A stretch of 64,000 nt of DNA from Chromatiales bacterium (ex Bugula neritina AB1) (GTDB lineage: Bacteria; Pseudomonadota; Gammaproteobacteria; Granulosicoccales; Granulosicoccaceae): NCBI GenBank assembly GCA_001730015.1, contig MDLA01000115.1, positions 62,001 to 126,000 of the forward strand, in the 5' to 3' direction. Shown piece after piece: positions 8,633 to 18,786 of the stretch. The translations under genes and the position numbers were made by a program. Positions within the stretch are counted from its first letter, which is position 1. Each line of letters opens with the position of its first letter. The notes below the pieces were generated by a model. It made no database searches. It was not told the origin of the DNA and saw nothing but the letters and a program-made list of their open reading frames with translations.

Positions 8633-9631
8633 CTATCGATTGCGTGGCATCGGGTGCTTGATAACAAATTTTTTATCCAGAATAACCTCACGCCAGAATA
8701 TAAACATTCCCGATGAAAAAATCATAAATATGCCGGTCCATGCAATAACATCCGGCCACTCACCCCAAAGAGTAATTCCCCAGAAAATTGCCAAAATTAA
8801 TGCCATGTATTCGAAAGGTGCAACGACTGTCGCTTCACACAGCCGATATGCCTGACTGACCAGATACCCGCCCAGCCCGCTTGAGAGCCCCAGCCCGATC
8901 ATGATCAGTAAATCCCCCTGCTGCGGCTGTACCCAGGCACGAAACAAAAAATCAATTGATGGGTTGCCCGGGTTCGCAAAGCGACCATCACCAAAGACCA
9001 GTCCGAACACGCTACAGACTACGACGAAGACAGCCTGTATGTAGAAGCTCATGGTTGAAGCCTTTTCTTTCAGGCCTATCTTTCTCGTAAGAATTTGTAA
9101 GCAGGCGTAGGCAAAAGCCGCTATTAACGGAAGCAAGGCGGCAAACTGAAACGCCTCTGATCCGGGTCGCAACATCACAATCACACCAGCCAGACCTACG
9201 GATACCGCCAGCCAACGCCGGATACCCACCGTCTCTCCGAGAAACACTACAGACAGCGCTGTTATGAATAATGGCGCAACAAAAAATATGGCACTGGCTT
9301 CCGGCAGGCTTATAGATGCGAGGCCGACAAAAAAACACATGTTGGCAAATACGACACATAAACCACGGACTATATGGATCAGCGGATAGCGCGTCTTTAA
9401 CAACCGATACCCGCCTTCCAGCGGCATCAGCACACATAAGGTGACACTCAAACCGACCACTGCACGCACCCAGACAATCTGATGCAGCGCGTAATCGCCG
9501 CTGAGGAATTTGATCCCCACATCGTTCAGTGAAAACATAAACCACGCACCCATGGCGCACAGCAATCCGGTTGCTGTTGCGCCAATAGCGGGACTGTTTT
9601 TATGCGTGGTGGGCGGTTTATCAGACATCAT
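8633..9631 (-). CDS. DMT family (EamA) inner-membrane transporter
   Basis: A 332-residue protein with ten predicted hydrophobic spans in two EamA repeats. The first begins TGLLCAMGAWFMFSLNDVGIKFL and the second lies after about residue 170. FEYMALILAIFWGITLWGEWP is a typical repeat-end motif. It is a permease of the drug/metabolite transporter superfamily, often exporters of amino acids or small metabolites; the substrate is unknown. Two adjacent ATGs (9631 and 9628) are possible starts. It precedes the M81 peptidase gene and follows the large secreted protein gene on the same strand. Confidence 0.85.
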   Translation of the reverse strand: MMSDKPPTTHKNSPAIGATATGLLCAMGAWFMFSLNDVGIKFLSGDYALHQIVWVRAVVGLSVTLCVLMPLEGGYRLLKTRYPLIHIVRGLCVVFANMCFFVGLASISLPEASAIFFVAPLFITALSVVFLGETVGIRRWLAVSVGLAGVIVMLRPGSEAFQFAALLPLIAAFAYACLQILTRKIGLKEKASTMSFYIQAVFVVVCSVFGLVFGDGRFANPGNPSIDFLFRAWVQPQQGDLLIMIGLGLSSGLGGYLVSQAYRLCEATVVAPFEYMALILAIFWGITLWGEWPDVIAWTGIFMIFSSGMFIFWREVILDKKFVIKHPMPRNR

Positions 9632-9727
9632 GCATCAAACACCGCCAGCGGCTGGTTGTCAATGCACAACTTCTGCGAGTTTCAGATGCCCGGATTCAGA
9701 TGGCAAACCTCTATGCTATCGGTAGGT

Positions 9728-12700
9728 TTAACGATCGACACCGTATGCCGCCTCAGGTTTTCTCCGGCAACGTAATCCGCAAAGCGCCATCAGCGCCAGC
9801 AGCATTAACATCGGATCAAACCCATTCTGTGTTCCTGACACACAACCACCTGCAGCAACAACTACCGAACCTTCCACTTCCTTTTCTGCCGGTGGATCAA
9901 CTGCCTCTGGTGCTACTACACAGACCTGATTATCTTCCCAGCCGAACCCGTCGCCGTCTAGATCGGATTCAGTGGATTCACAAACCTTCGTACCGTCTTC
10001 GGTCGGATCAGTTGGTACAATCGGAGGTGTTACGATCGGTGGATCAACCGGTGGCAGCTCTACGGGTTCTACATCCTCTGGTACGATCAACGCATCGGTA
10101 CTATTCGTTACCTCGACAAAATCCCATGTGGCCGGAAACGACTGACCACTATTCGATGTCGAGATAATTCCAACCGCGATTCTGGTCGACGCATTCAACC
10201 ATTGAGATGGGAAAGCAACCGAGCCGCCAGCAGCTTGCAGATCGCCAGTGTTACCGTTGGTGGTGATACGATAGTACGCTGTTGCCGTGAGGGAGGAAGG
10301 ATCAACCTGTATATAAAAATCTATATAATCAGATCCTGTAACGGCAGCTTCCGTCTGTATAGACGATTCCACATTGCCAAATACCTCGGACAGACGCTCA
10401 ACACCCCCGGCTAAACCCTGCCTGTTAGCCACAACTTTGATGTAGTTATCCTGATCACCTGAACCAACAAACATTCCCATAGACTGATAACCGGAGGCAG
10501 AAACACCCAGAAAAGGGGCCAGCACGCGCGTAGAGGCAACGAAAGCGGGATCGCCAGGCTCGACGTCAATACCAAACTGAAATGCATATTGCTGCGAATT
10601 CTGGCCACCAATAGCATCACCAGGAGGAACACCATCTACCGTCAATACCCCGGCTGCGCCGCGAACGGTCATGTCGTCTGGATTATACAACGTTGCGTAG
10701 TCGGTTTCGCCGTTTGTCATCAAACCGGAAAACCCTAGATTCGAAATAAACCCGGACGGGTCGCTGTTATTTTCCCACTGATAGCTCACTGGAAGAGAGG
10801 TATTTGCACCATTGCTCGCGTCCCGTGCGAAAGGATCACCTAGATCCGGTAAACCGTCGTTGTCATCATCGGAATCGAGCAGATTGGATACGCCATCGGC
10901 ATCACTGTCTTCAGGAAAATCTGCCGCGGAACAGGCATCGGTGCCGTTGGCCTGCTCATCTGCCGTGGTGAATCCATCTTCATCGGGATCAGCAAATGCA
11001 TTGTCCGTCGTACACTCTTCTTCATCGGCATCTGCATCATCGCTTTGGTCATCATCGCTTTGGTCATAATCCTGTGGTTCAAATACTATGACCGACCGGG
11101 ATGAAAAATCAGCGACCCAGATTGTCCCGGGAAAAATAGCCTCATCACCCAGCGCAGTCACGTCCAGCGGTGTGGTGCCGACATTAGAAAATATCGCGCC
11201 GCTGGCAGCGACCGCTGTACCGGTACTATTCATCTGCACTCGATACAACTTGTTATTAAACGCCGCTGCAAGCAGATCTCCCTGCATGGCACCACCAAAG
11301 TTAGAAGCAGTATATTCGGTGATGCCATTTGTAGAGGCCGGTGTTGCCATCAAGGCGTAGTTTTCCGGATGCTGCGTAAGCCCTGAGCCGGAGGGACCGT
11401 AATAGTTGCACTCTATACTATTCGCAAAAGGCACCGGTGTCTGCGGGTTGCTTTCGTTGAATAATATTGCGTTATTACCACGAACCGGGTTCGGGTGGCC
11501 GGCATAGTAACCGCGATCACTGATCAGGTGCAAAGCATCATGGCGCGTTTGGCCTGGCTCAATAATTTCGTTTCCGCAATCATCATTAGGAATGCCTCCC
11601 CACCCTCCGTTGGGTCCGTTATCCCAGGAGTACATATTTCCATTCGCACTGATCAATACATCGTATGGGTTGCGAAAGCCCGGTGCGTAAACCTGCACGG
11701 GTCCATCGTCGGTAATCATCGCTTGATTTTTCCCGCGATTACCACCGAAAGGATCGTTAAAATCAGAGGCACCTGCACGATCTTCATCATCCAGCGTCGG
11801 CAGGTCATAGGTGGTGTTACCAATAGCTATCAGATCAACTTCGAGTATGGCAGCACTAAGCGCATACTCCGGCAATTTAGCAAAGTTATTCGACGGGGCC
11901 CCCTGGTTGGTATTACCACCCATAGCGATATAGAGCTTCCCGGTATCAGTACTTACGGCAATACCGTTAGCCGTATGATTCTCTTCTGATCTTGGTAGTC
12001 CGCGCACCAGATCCAACTTTTGCCACCCGTTGCCAGCTTTAGTCAGGCGGGAAAGCACACCTGAATTCGTATCGAGATTGGTACTCTCACCACTTCCCCC
12101 GCCACCGATTCTAGGATCACTCGAAGTCACATAGACAACCGGACTCGAGGCACTGCCAGTTACCGCCATACCAGTAACCAATCGCGTATTTACAGTGGAG
12201 TTTCTAGTGCCGTCATCATCGTGATTTACGATGTTTTTCACGAGATCTATCTGTTCAAAATCTGTGATGCTGTACTGATTGGTATCGCTTCGTTCTATCT
12301 CGTAGACAAAAATATCGCCATTCATGGACGAAATATATAATTTTCCATCAGGCCCGAACTGCAATGACGTCGGCCGGATGTCGCCTAATCCATTCAACTG
12401 GCTTTTCAGAAAAGACACCGCACCCTCGCCTTCTGCACGACCAATATCCGGCGGACGAACTCCACTGTGAGCATCTACTCCTGTACCGTTCAATTGCACC
12501 ACAGACACGGTCTCACGCCCACTGTGAGTGATAAACAACATTCCGGGAGTTGCGCCTTCGCGCTTCGGGTCGAAATATATATTCAGATCGCGGCTTTCAC
12601 CCGGCTGCAGTTCTATTCCTCCACTGATATCGGTTGCGTAGTTACTGGCATCGCGCTCATCCAGAAACAAAGTACTAATAGTCAACAGGCCGGATTCAAT

Positions 12701-12937
12701 GCCACCGGTATTGCTGATTGTCAGCATTCGTGACGCGCGATCTCCAACTTCCACGGCGCCGAACTCAAGTTCTTCAGCACTAGCGAGGAAACGCCCGTTA
12801 CCGCCTTGAGCTTCAACAGATGTCGCACCAGCCTGTCCGGCGATTGCAGCAACCAGAACGACGATGGCACAAATTCGTCTCAGGCAGAACTGAGAGAAAT
12901 TAAGTACAGACAATCTTTTCCAGAACGACTCAGGCAT
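9728..12937 (-). CDS. Large secreted beta-propeller protein with calcium-binding repeats and C-terminal sorting tail
   Basis: A 1069-residue exported protein. A long signal peptide (hydrophobic stretch near residues 22-38, cleavage after AGATS) is followed by an ASPM/Hydin-like immunoglobulin fold (about 45-150: LEFGAVEVGDRASRMLTISN). Next is a sorbosone/glucose-dehydrogenase-like beta-propeller (about 165-620: PTSLQFGPDGKLYISSMNGD, APGFRNPYDVLISANGNMY). Thrombospondin-3-like acidic repeats (about 640-705: DSDADGVSNLLDSDDDNDG) and a LamG-like sandwich (about 710-960) follow. A Pro-rich spacer leads to the tail: GGC, then FDP, a hydrophobic helix and RCRRK. That tail resembles GlyGly/JDVT-CTERM-type sorting signals. 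It is likely surface-anchored or released. The substrate is unknown, and key PQQ ligands were not verified. Confidence 0.8.
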   Translation of the reverse strand: MPESFWKRLSVLNFSQFCLRRICAIVVLVAAIAGQAGATSVEAQGGNGRFLASAEELEFGAVEVGDRASRMLTISNTGGIESGLLTISTLFLDERDASNYATDISGGIELQPGESRDLNIYFDPKREGATPGMLFITHSGRETVSVVQLNGTGVDAHSGVRPPDIGRAEGEGAVSFLKSQLNGLGDIRPTSLQFGPDGKLYISSMNGDIFVYEIERSDTNQYSITDFEQIDLVKNIVNHDDDGTRNSTVNTRLVTGMAVTGSASSPVVYVTSSDPRIGGGGSGESTNLDTNSGVLSRLTKAGNGWQKLDLVRGLPRSEENHTANGIAVSTDTGKLYIAMGGNTNQGAPSNNFAKLPEYALSAAILEVDLIAIGNTTYDLPTLDDEDRAGASDFNDPFGGNRGKNQAMITDDGPVQVYAPGFRNPYDVLISANGNMYSWDNGPNGGWGGIPNDDCGNEIIEPGQTRHDALHLISDRGYYAGHPNPVRGNNAILFNESNPQTPVPFANSIECNYYGPSGSGLTQHPENYALMATPASTNGITEYTASNFGGAMQGDLLAAAFNNKLYRVQMNSTGTAVAASGAIFSNVGTTPLDVTALGDEAIFPGTIWVADFSSRSVIVFEPQDYDQSDDDQSDDADADEEECTTDNAFADPDEDGFTTADEQANGTDACSAADFPEDSDADGVSNLLDSDDDNDGLPDLGDPFARDASNGANTSLPVSYQWENNSDPSGFISNLGFSGLMTNGETDYATLYNPDDMTVRGAAGVLTVDGVPPGDAIGGQNSQQYAFQFGIDVEPGDPAFVASTRVLAPFLGVSASGYQSMGMFVGSGDQDNYIKVVANRQGLAGGVERLSEVFGNVESSIQTEAAVTGSDYIDFYIQVDPSSLTATAYYRITTNGNTGDLQAAGGSVAFPSQWLNASTRIAVGIISTSNSGQSFPATWDFVEVTNSTDALIVPEDVEPVELPPVDPPIVTPPIVPTDPTEDGTKVCESTESDLDGDGFGWEDNQVCVVAPEAVDPPAEKEVEGSVVVAAGGCVSGTQNGFDPMLMLLALMALCGLRCRRKPEAAYGVDR

Positions 12938-13166
12938 TTCGGCAATCCAGGATTGAGTTGGATGCGATTTAACCCTCTTATTGAAGCCGTTACTGTGACC
13001 CTCAATGTAAATATATTGATGCGTCTGTACAGAATATGAGACATTGAGGTATCCATCACAACTTCAGAACGATAACGGAACTGCGCTACACCGACATACC
13101 ATTGCGTTCGTTTGCAGCAAAGACTCGAATAACCGATCATTAGCAATTTTCTGAATGGAGCCGCCC

Positions 13167-13616
13167 ATGCTTAGTGATACTGATAAAAAATATTTACGAC
13201 TCGCCTATGACGAGGCCAAAGCAGGCTACGACGAAGGCGGCTGCCCGATCGGCTCTGCACTGGCCCGCGGAGACAGCCTGCTGGCCTCCGGCAGGAACCA
13301 GCGCGTACAAAAAGGAGACCCTATCGCACACGGCGAAATGGATGCTTTGCGCAAGGCTGGCCGGCAAAAAACCTATCGAGACACCACGTTGTACACCTCA
13401 CTGAGCCCCTGCATGATGTGCACCGGCACCATCATTCAGTTCGGTATTCCGCGGGTTGTAATTGGTGAAAACCAGACCTTTGGCGGCAATGAAGATTTCC
13501 TGCGCTCACGGGGTGTTGAAGTGATCGTCGCTGATGACACCGACTGCATTGAACTGATGACCACCTTTATCAGGGAAAAACCCGAGCTGTGGGCCGAAGA
13601 CATCGCTGAAGATTAA
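13167..13616 (+). CDS. Yeast-type cytosine deaminase (zinc-dependent nucleobase deaminase)
   Basis: A 149-residue CDA-fold deaminase. The zinc site is HGEMDAL plus SPCMMCTG. The sequence follows yeast Fcy1 rather than bacterial TadA or CodA: AYDEAKAGYDEGGCPIG, NQRVQKGDPIAHGE, TTLYTSLSPCMMCTGTIIQ, FGIPRVVIGENQTF, and the C-terminal REKPELWAEDI match the Fcy1 landmarks closely. The probable reaction is cytosine to uracil; isocytosine-like or other substrates are possible. I chose ATG 13167 over 13155 because GGAG at 13157-13160 sits 6 bp before it. It stands alone upstream of the yegD-type gene. Confidence 0.85.
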   Translation: MLSDTDKKYLRLAYDEAKAGYDEGGCPIGSALARGDSLLASGRNQRVQKGDPIAHGEMDALRKAGRQKTYRDTTLYTSLSPCMMCTGTIIQFGIPRVVIGENQTFGGNEDFLRSRGVEVIVADDTDCIELMTTFIREKPELWAEDIAED

Positions 13617-13696
13617 CCATACAACAGGCAATGCAAACCAGCGGGTTTGCCGTCTATAATTACCGGCTGCCTACGGCTTGAGTAATATCCGACACA

Positions 13697-15082
13697 ATGC
13701 CTCCTGACAATACACCAGCAATCGGCTTCGATTACGGCACCTCTAATTGTGCTATGAGCGTTCGCGACAGCAACGGGCTGCGGCTTATTCCGTTACAAGG
13801 GTCAAACTCGCCATTTATTCCGTCTGCACTGTATGCGATAGAACGCGAATATATCAGTGACAACGTGGTACGGGCGATTACCGATAAACCAACCCAAACC
13901 GCCCTTGCAGAGCAACGCTCCACGCTCTTGAATGTCGCCAGATTAAAGCACCGTGAGGCCGGTACCAGTCCTGAAGAAACGGTGATCTATCTCGGCGAAC
14001 AAGCCATTGATCTGTACCTGCAACAACCCGATGAAGGGTATTTTATCAAGTCTCCCAAGTCGTTTCTGGGCGCCACTGGTCTGGCCGACGAGGCAATTGC
14101 TTTTTTCGAAGATGTCGTCACCTGGATGATGCAGCAACTGGTATCACGAGCGACATCCCAGCTGCAACAACAACCACGCCAGACAGTAATCGGACGGCCG
14201 GTTAATTTCCAGGGTGCTAACGTAGAGCGTAGTAACCAGCAGGCGATCGGTATCCTCACTACAGCCGCACAACGAGCCGGGTTCACTGACATTGAATTCA
14301 TGATCGAACCAGTGGCAGCAGGCATGGCATTTGAGCAAACCCTGCAACAGAATCAATGTGTGCTGGTGGTGGATATAGGCGGCGGCACCAGTGACGTCGC
14401 ACTGCTACAGATGGGCCCCGACTTCCGCAACAACTTTAACCGCGATGACGATATTCTCGGACATTCCGGTGAACGTATCGGAGGTAACGATCTCGATATT
14501 CAACTATCGTTTCGTCACCTGATGCCCATTTTCGGTTTGGGCACACAACTTAAGAACGGCTTACCTATGCCTGCTCATCCTTTCTGGCTTGCCGTCTCCG
14601 TCAATGACGTCAACCTGCAAACGGAATTCTATAAACCCGCCACTTTGCGTGAATTAAAACAGCTTCACATCGATAGCAAAGACAAGCAGCGATTCAGCCG
14701 TCTATTGAGCTTGCGAAAGAACCAGCAAAACTATCAGTTAGTCAGAAGCGCAGAATTAGCCAAGATTGAATTATCCAGCAAAGCCAACAGCGAAATAAAT
14801 CTGGAATTTGTCGAACCAGAGCTTGCAACCCCGGTCAGCCAGGTGTCTCTGGAAGAAACTACCGCCAATATAGTCACAGGCATGATGGCACTGATTACCG
14901 AAGTTACTACTCAGGCCAGCGTCCCTCCCGATTGCGTATTTATAACCGGTGGCAGTGCAAAGTCGCCTATGATCAGAAAGGCCATCGAACACCAGCTAGG
15001 TCGTCTGCCCATTTTTGACGGAGACGATTTCGGCAGCGTTGCCGCAGGGCTCGGACAATGGGCCAGTGTGATCTATCGTTAG
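13697..15082 (+). CDS. yegD: Hsp70 family protein, YegD-type
   Basis: A 461-residue actin-fold ATPase related to E. coli YegD (450 residues). It is an Hsp70 nucleotide-binding domain without the substrate-binding domain. Phosphate-binding loops are intact: IGFDYGTSNCAMSV at the N-terminus and VLVVDIGGGTSDVALLQ near residue 215. The adenosine motif VFITGGSAKSPMIRKAI lies near the end. The role of YegD is unsettled; it is called a putative chaperone. It is convergent with recQ, with only 33 bp between the stop codons. Confidence 0.9.
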   Translation: MPPDNTPAIGFDYGTSNCAMSVRDSNGLRLIPLQGSNSPFIPSALYAIEREYISDNVVRAITDKPTQTALAEQRSTLLNVARLKHREAGTSPEETVIYLGEQAIDLYLQQPDEGYFIKSPKSFLGATGLADEAIAFFEDVVTWMMQQLVSRATSQLQQQPRQTVIGRPVNFQGANVERSNQQAIGILTTAAQRAGFTDIEFMIEPVAAGMAFEQTLQQNQCVLVVDIGGGTSDVALLQMGPDFRNNFNRDDDILGHSGERIGGNDLDIQLSFRHLMPIFGLGTQLKNGLPMPAHPFWLAVSVNDVNLQTEFYKPATLRELKQLHIDSKDKQRFSRLLSLRKNQQNYQLVRSAELAKIELSSKANSEINLEFVEPELATPVSQVSLEETTANIVTGMMALITEVTTQASVPPDCVFITGGSAKSPMIRKAIEHQLGRLPIFDGDDFGSVAAGLGQWASVIYR

Positions 15083-15115
15083 TAAACGCATAAACCAAAC
15101 GATTCGTTCAGTGCC

Positions 15116-17044
15116 TTAGAAACACAACTGCGCACCTTCCAGAACAGACTCATAAGCGACCCGCTCACATTGGCCGAACAACGGGTGTTTTTGTAGTTTG
15201 GCTTTACTGATCCGCGGAGAGGACAAGCCACACAGCACTCTGGCTACTTCAACCGGAGATTCCAGTACCTGCGAATGTTCTGCCTTAAGCTCTGCAATCT
15301 GTTCCCGGAGTTGAGCAGTTAACACAGTCTCCGGACGACCACCCAGCACCACTGCACGACCGGTTTCACACCAGGAACAATGGCCGCAATCAGTGTTCAG
15401 AGCCTCGCCAAAGCGATCGGCCAGGGCCGATGTCTGACAGGCATCCAGTGTGATCCAGCTTATTGTTTGCTGCAGCCGGTCTATCTCTGACTTTTCTCTT
15501 TCAGCGTTTTCTTTAGAAAGTTCCGCAGCTAAATGCTCGCGGGTTTCCGGACGTTTTATAATGGTGTATCTATTACGTACACCGGCAACCTTCACTTCGA
15601 GCAGATTTTGCTCCGATAAATAATCCAGCGCTCTCACGATTCGATCACGCGGGCTGGCAAGCGCTGCCACCGACTGCTCCAGATCTATCTGATACCAGGT
15701 TTTATTCTTGACCGCCTGACGAAACAGATTACCAATAAACTGCCTGCGTTCACCGTCAAATCGCGCGAGAATATCTTTAGACGACTGCAGCGGTTTGAAC
15801 TGATAGTTTGCATAAAACGGGGTGCCCCCGCGCAAGTATCCCTTTAGCTCCAGTCGCGTTAACAGGGTGCGCAACACCAATGGGCGGACATCGCATTGAT
15901 GCGAAAGATCGTACAACGAGATATCAAACTCGTTTTCTTCTGAAAAAATAGTATCAACGAATCTGGTGACAGCACCGGTAGTTGGCGTATCGCCATAAAT
16001 GAAGTTTTCCAGCGGAATCAAATCATCAGTGCAGGCGAGCAGCTGACACAGAGCGGCTTCTCCATCCCGCCCGGCCCGGCCGATTTCCTGTGAATAGTTT
16101 TCGAGGCTTTTCGGCAGATTGTAGTGATACACACCGCGAATATTTGATTTATCTATCCCCATGCCAAAGGCGATAGTTGCAACAACTATGTTGCTGTCGG
16201 ACTGAACAAACCAATCCTGAATTTCAGCACGCTGTTCACTTTTAAGACCGGCGTGATAATGGCGTGCAGCCAGGCCATTGCTTTGCAGCACCTTCGCAAC
16301 ATGCTCGGCTGTCTTTTGCAGCGTCACATAGACAATCGCCGATTTGAGCGGTTTTGATTTGATTTGCTGTACCAGAACCTGATCACGCTCCGATGGTTCA
16401 ACCGCTGTGGTGCGTAAATTTAAATTCGCTCTATAAAAACCCGTATTGATCGCATGCGCGGGTTTGATGGCAAACTGTCTGCAGATATCCTGCAGTACTT
16501 CTGTCGTCGCTGTAGCAGTCAATGCCAGCATCCGCTTAGCATTGCAGGCACGGGCAAACTCAACAAGCTTTAAATAATCTGGCCGGAAATTATGACCCCA
16601 TTCCGAAATGCAATGCGCTTCATCTACTGCAAAAAGCGAAATTTCAACAGTCGAAAGTGATGCCCTGAATCGCTCGTTATTAAAACGTTCAGGTGCAACA
16701 TAGAGTAACCGCATATTGTGGTTGCGAACATCGTCCATAATTTGTCGATATTCATCTAACGATAACGAGGAATCGAGCCTGCCCGCCCGGATACCACGTG
16801 CGGTGAGTGCGTCTATCTGATCCTTCATTAACGCAATAAGCGGCGATACCACCAGCGTCAATCCATCAAACGCTAACGCCGGCAGCTGATAACACAGCGA
16901 TTTTCCGCCACCTGTAGGAAATACTGCTGCTGCGGAATCACCGGACAGCAATGCATCAATCACCGCTTTCTGACCACCACGAAATTCGCTGTGACCAAAA
17001 TATCTGCGGAGAAGATCAGTTGGATCGGGGGTTTCCAGGCTCAT
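15116..17044 (-). CDS. RecQ family ATP-dependent DNA helicase, atypical C-terminus
   Basis: A 642-residue SF2 helicase. The N-terminal motor has all motifs: FRGGQKAVIDALLSGDSAAA, Walker A FPTGGGKSLCYQLP, DEAH box (FAVDEAHCISEWGHNFRP), LALTATAT, VATIAFGMGIDKSNIRGV, and the RecQ motif VI ENYSQEIGRAGRDG. After the motor comes about 200 residues of winged-helix-like sequence, and only then the four-cysteine zinc element (DACQTSALADRFGE, CGHCSWC). In E. coli RecQ that zinc element follows the motor directly, and no HRDC domain is seen here. It belongs to a RecQ-like subgroup rather than being a clear recQ orthologue. A role in unwinding recombination and repair intermediates is likely. Confidence 0.88.
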   Translation of the reverse strand: MSLETPDPTDLLRRYFGHSEFRGGQKAVIDALLSGDSAAAVFPTGGGKSLCYQLPALAFDGLTLVVSPLIALMKDQIDALTARGIRAGRLDSSLSLDEYRQIMDDVRNHNMRLLYVAPERFNNERFRASLSTVEISLFAVDEAHCISEWGHNFRPDYLKLVEFARACNAKRMLALTATATTEVLQDICRQFAIKPAHAINTGFYRANLNLRTTAVEPSERDQVLVQQIKSKPLKSAIVYVTLQKTAEHVAKVLQSNGLAARHYHAGLKSEQRAEIQDWFVQSDSNIVVATIAFGMGIDKSNIRGVYHYNLPKSLENYSQEIGRAGRDGEAALCQLLACTDDLIPLENFIYGDTPTTGAVTRFVDTIFSEENEFDISLYDLSHQCDVRPLVLRTLLTRLELKGYLRGGTPFYANYQFKPLQSSKDILARFDGERRQFIGNLFRQAVKNKTWYQIDLEQSVAALASPRDRIVRALDYLSEQNLLEVKVAGVRNRYTIIKRPETREHLAAELSKENAEREKSEIDRLQQTISWITLDACQTSALADRFGEALNTDCGHCSWCETGRAVVLGGRPETVLTAQLREQIAELKAEHSQVLESPVEVARVLCGLSSPRISKAKLQKHPLFGQCERVAYESVLEGAQLCF

Positions 17045-17191
17045 GATTTACTTCCACTGCAATACTTCTGAGGACAACATGCCGAGAATCTCAGCAAAAC
17101 AACTTCCGGCAAGAATGCACCAACAGGCCTCTGACCAATGAGACCTGGTTCACATTGACGAGCATCGTGCAGCATTAACTTCCGCAGAACT

Positions 17192-18709
17192 CTAGCTCTG
17201 ATTTTCTGGCCGCATATGCGGAAACAGAATCACATCGCGTATTGAAGCGGCTCCGGTAAACATCATTACCAGGCGATCGATACCGATACCCTCACCGGCT
17301 GTTGGCGGCATGCCGATTTCAAGAGCACGAATATAGTCATGATCATAATGCATAGCCTCGTCATCTCCGGCCGCCAGATTCTCCACCTGCTGGCGAAAGC
17401 GCTCCGCCTGATCTTCGGGATCATTCAGCTCGGAAAACCCATTGGCAATTTCACGGCCGCCGACAAAAAACTCAAATCGATCGGTTACGTCGGGATTATC
17501 ATCATTGCGGCGGGCTAACGGAGATACCTCAGCGGGATAGGCGGTAATGAATGTGGGATCATTTAATCGGTGCTCTACGGTCGCTTCAAATAGCTCGGTA
17601 AGCAATTTACCAATGCCCCAGGCATCCTCTACAACTACGCCTTTATTCCCGGCAATAGTTCTCAGCGCATTAATATCACTGAGATCATCAACAAAAATAT
17701 CCGGATTGAAGGAAGCGATCGATTCGGTCATGGTCATACGTACAAACGGCTTATCAAAGTTATAGGATGTCTCACCATCGGTCGACTTGATCGTCGTGGT
17801 ACCCATTACCTTTTCGGCAATTTCCCGCAGTAGTACTTCTGTTAGATCCATCAGGTCTGTGTAAGTTGCGTAAGCCTGATAAAACTCAAGCATGGTAAAT
17901 TCAGGGTTATGGCGTGTGGATAGCCCTTCATTTCTAAAGTTTCGATTTATCTCGAATACCCGATCAAAACCCCCTACAACAAGCCGCTTCAAATAGAGCT
18001 CCGGCGCAATTCGCAGAAACAATTCCATATCCAGAGCATTATGGTGAGTCACAAACGGTTTAGCCGTTGCGCCACCTGGAATCACCTGCATCATAGGTGT
18101 TTCCACTTCCATGAAATCGCGGGATATAAAAAAATCTCTAATGTACTGAACAATTGCCGCGCGTAATTTGAATGTCTCGCGAACCTCACGATTAGCGATC
18201 AGATCAATGTATCGCTGGCGATAACGCTGCTCGGTGTCGGTCATACCATGAAATTTTTCAGGTAACGGCCTGAGCGATTTGGTCAGCAGCCGGATCGACG
18301 ATGCCTTTACAGTGAGTTCACCGGTTTTAGTTTTGAACAACTTGCCTTCAACCGCGATGATATCACCAACATCAAAATGCCTGAATTCAGTATAAGCCTC
18401 CTCACCCAGCAGCGCTTTTTGCACAAACAATTGAATTTGTCCGGTGGTGTCCTGCAATTGCGCAAAGCTTGCCTTGCCCATAATGCGTTTAGCAACCATG
18501 CGACCGGCAAGACTGGCTGTTACCTCGGTAGTTTCAAAAAAAACTTTATCCCGCAACTCATGCTCGCCGCACAATTCTATAGCTGTGTTTTCCGGGGAAA
18601 AATCATTTGGAAAAGCCGGCCCGTGCTCGCGCAACTGTGTCAGTTTCTCACGGCGTTGCGCGATAAGTTTGTTTTCGTCTTCAATAATAGGAGGCTGTTC
18701 TTCAGACAT
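17192..18709 (-). CDS. lysS: Lysyl-tRNA synthetase, class II
   Basis: A 505-residue class II aminoacyl-tRNA synthetase that charges tRNA-Lys. The N-terminal OB-fold anticodon-binding domain ([20 protein letters not shown]) is followed by the catalytic core. Motif 2 is [21 protein letters not shown] and motif 3 is [14 protein letters not shown]. Length matches E. coli LysS. AGGATAAAA precedes the ATG. It lies 77 bp behind prfB on the same strand, the same arrangement as in E. coli, where prfB and lysS are co-transcribed. Confidence 0.97.
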   Translation of the reverse strand: MSEEQPPIIEDENKLIAQRREKLTQLREHGPAFPNDFSPENTAIELCGEHELRDKVFFETTEVTASLAGRMVAKRIMGKASFAQLQDTTGQIQLFVQKALLGEEAYTEFRHFDVGDIIAVEGKLFKTKTGELTVKASSIRLLTKSLRPLPEKFHGMTDTEQRYRQRYIDLIANREVRETFKLRAAIVQYIRDFFISRDFMEVETPMMQVIPGGATAKPFVTHHNALDMELFLRIAPELYLKRLVVGGFDRVFEINRNFRNEGLSTRHNPEFTMLEFYQAYATYTDLMDLTEVLLREIAEKVMGTTTIKSTDGETSYNFDKPFVRMTMTESIASFNPDIFVDDLSDINALRTIAGNKGVVVEDAWGIGKLLTELFEATVEHRLNDPTFITAYPAEVSPLARRNDDNPDVTDRFEFFVGGREIANGFSELNDPEDQAERFRQQVENLAAGDDEAMHYDHDYIRALEIGMPPTAGEGIGIDRLVMMFTGAASIRDVILFPHMRPENQS

Positions 18710-18786
18710 TTTTATCCTGCGCGAATACCGTTATTACTATAGACGGGAGAATGACCCGCCCAGATTTGTTGTTGATTTCCAAAGCG

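Noticed and set aside
9728-12937. Active PQQ glucose/sorbosone dehydrogenase
   Set aside because: The propeller is recognisable, but the catalytic His/Arg and PQQ ligands could not be confirmed by eye, so no enzymatic name is given.
13030-13040. CTGTACAG as a possible LexA-type box
   Set aside because: It is an 8-bp palindrome without the 16-bp CTGT-N8-ACAG spacing and is not placed near an SOS gene start.
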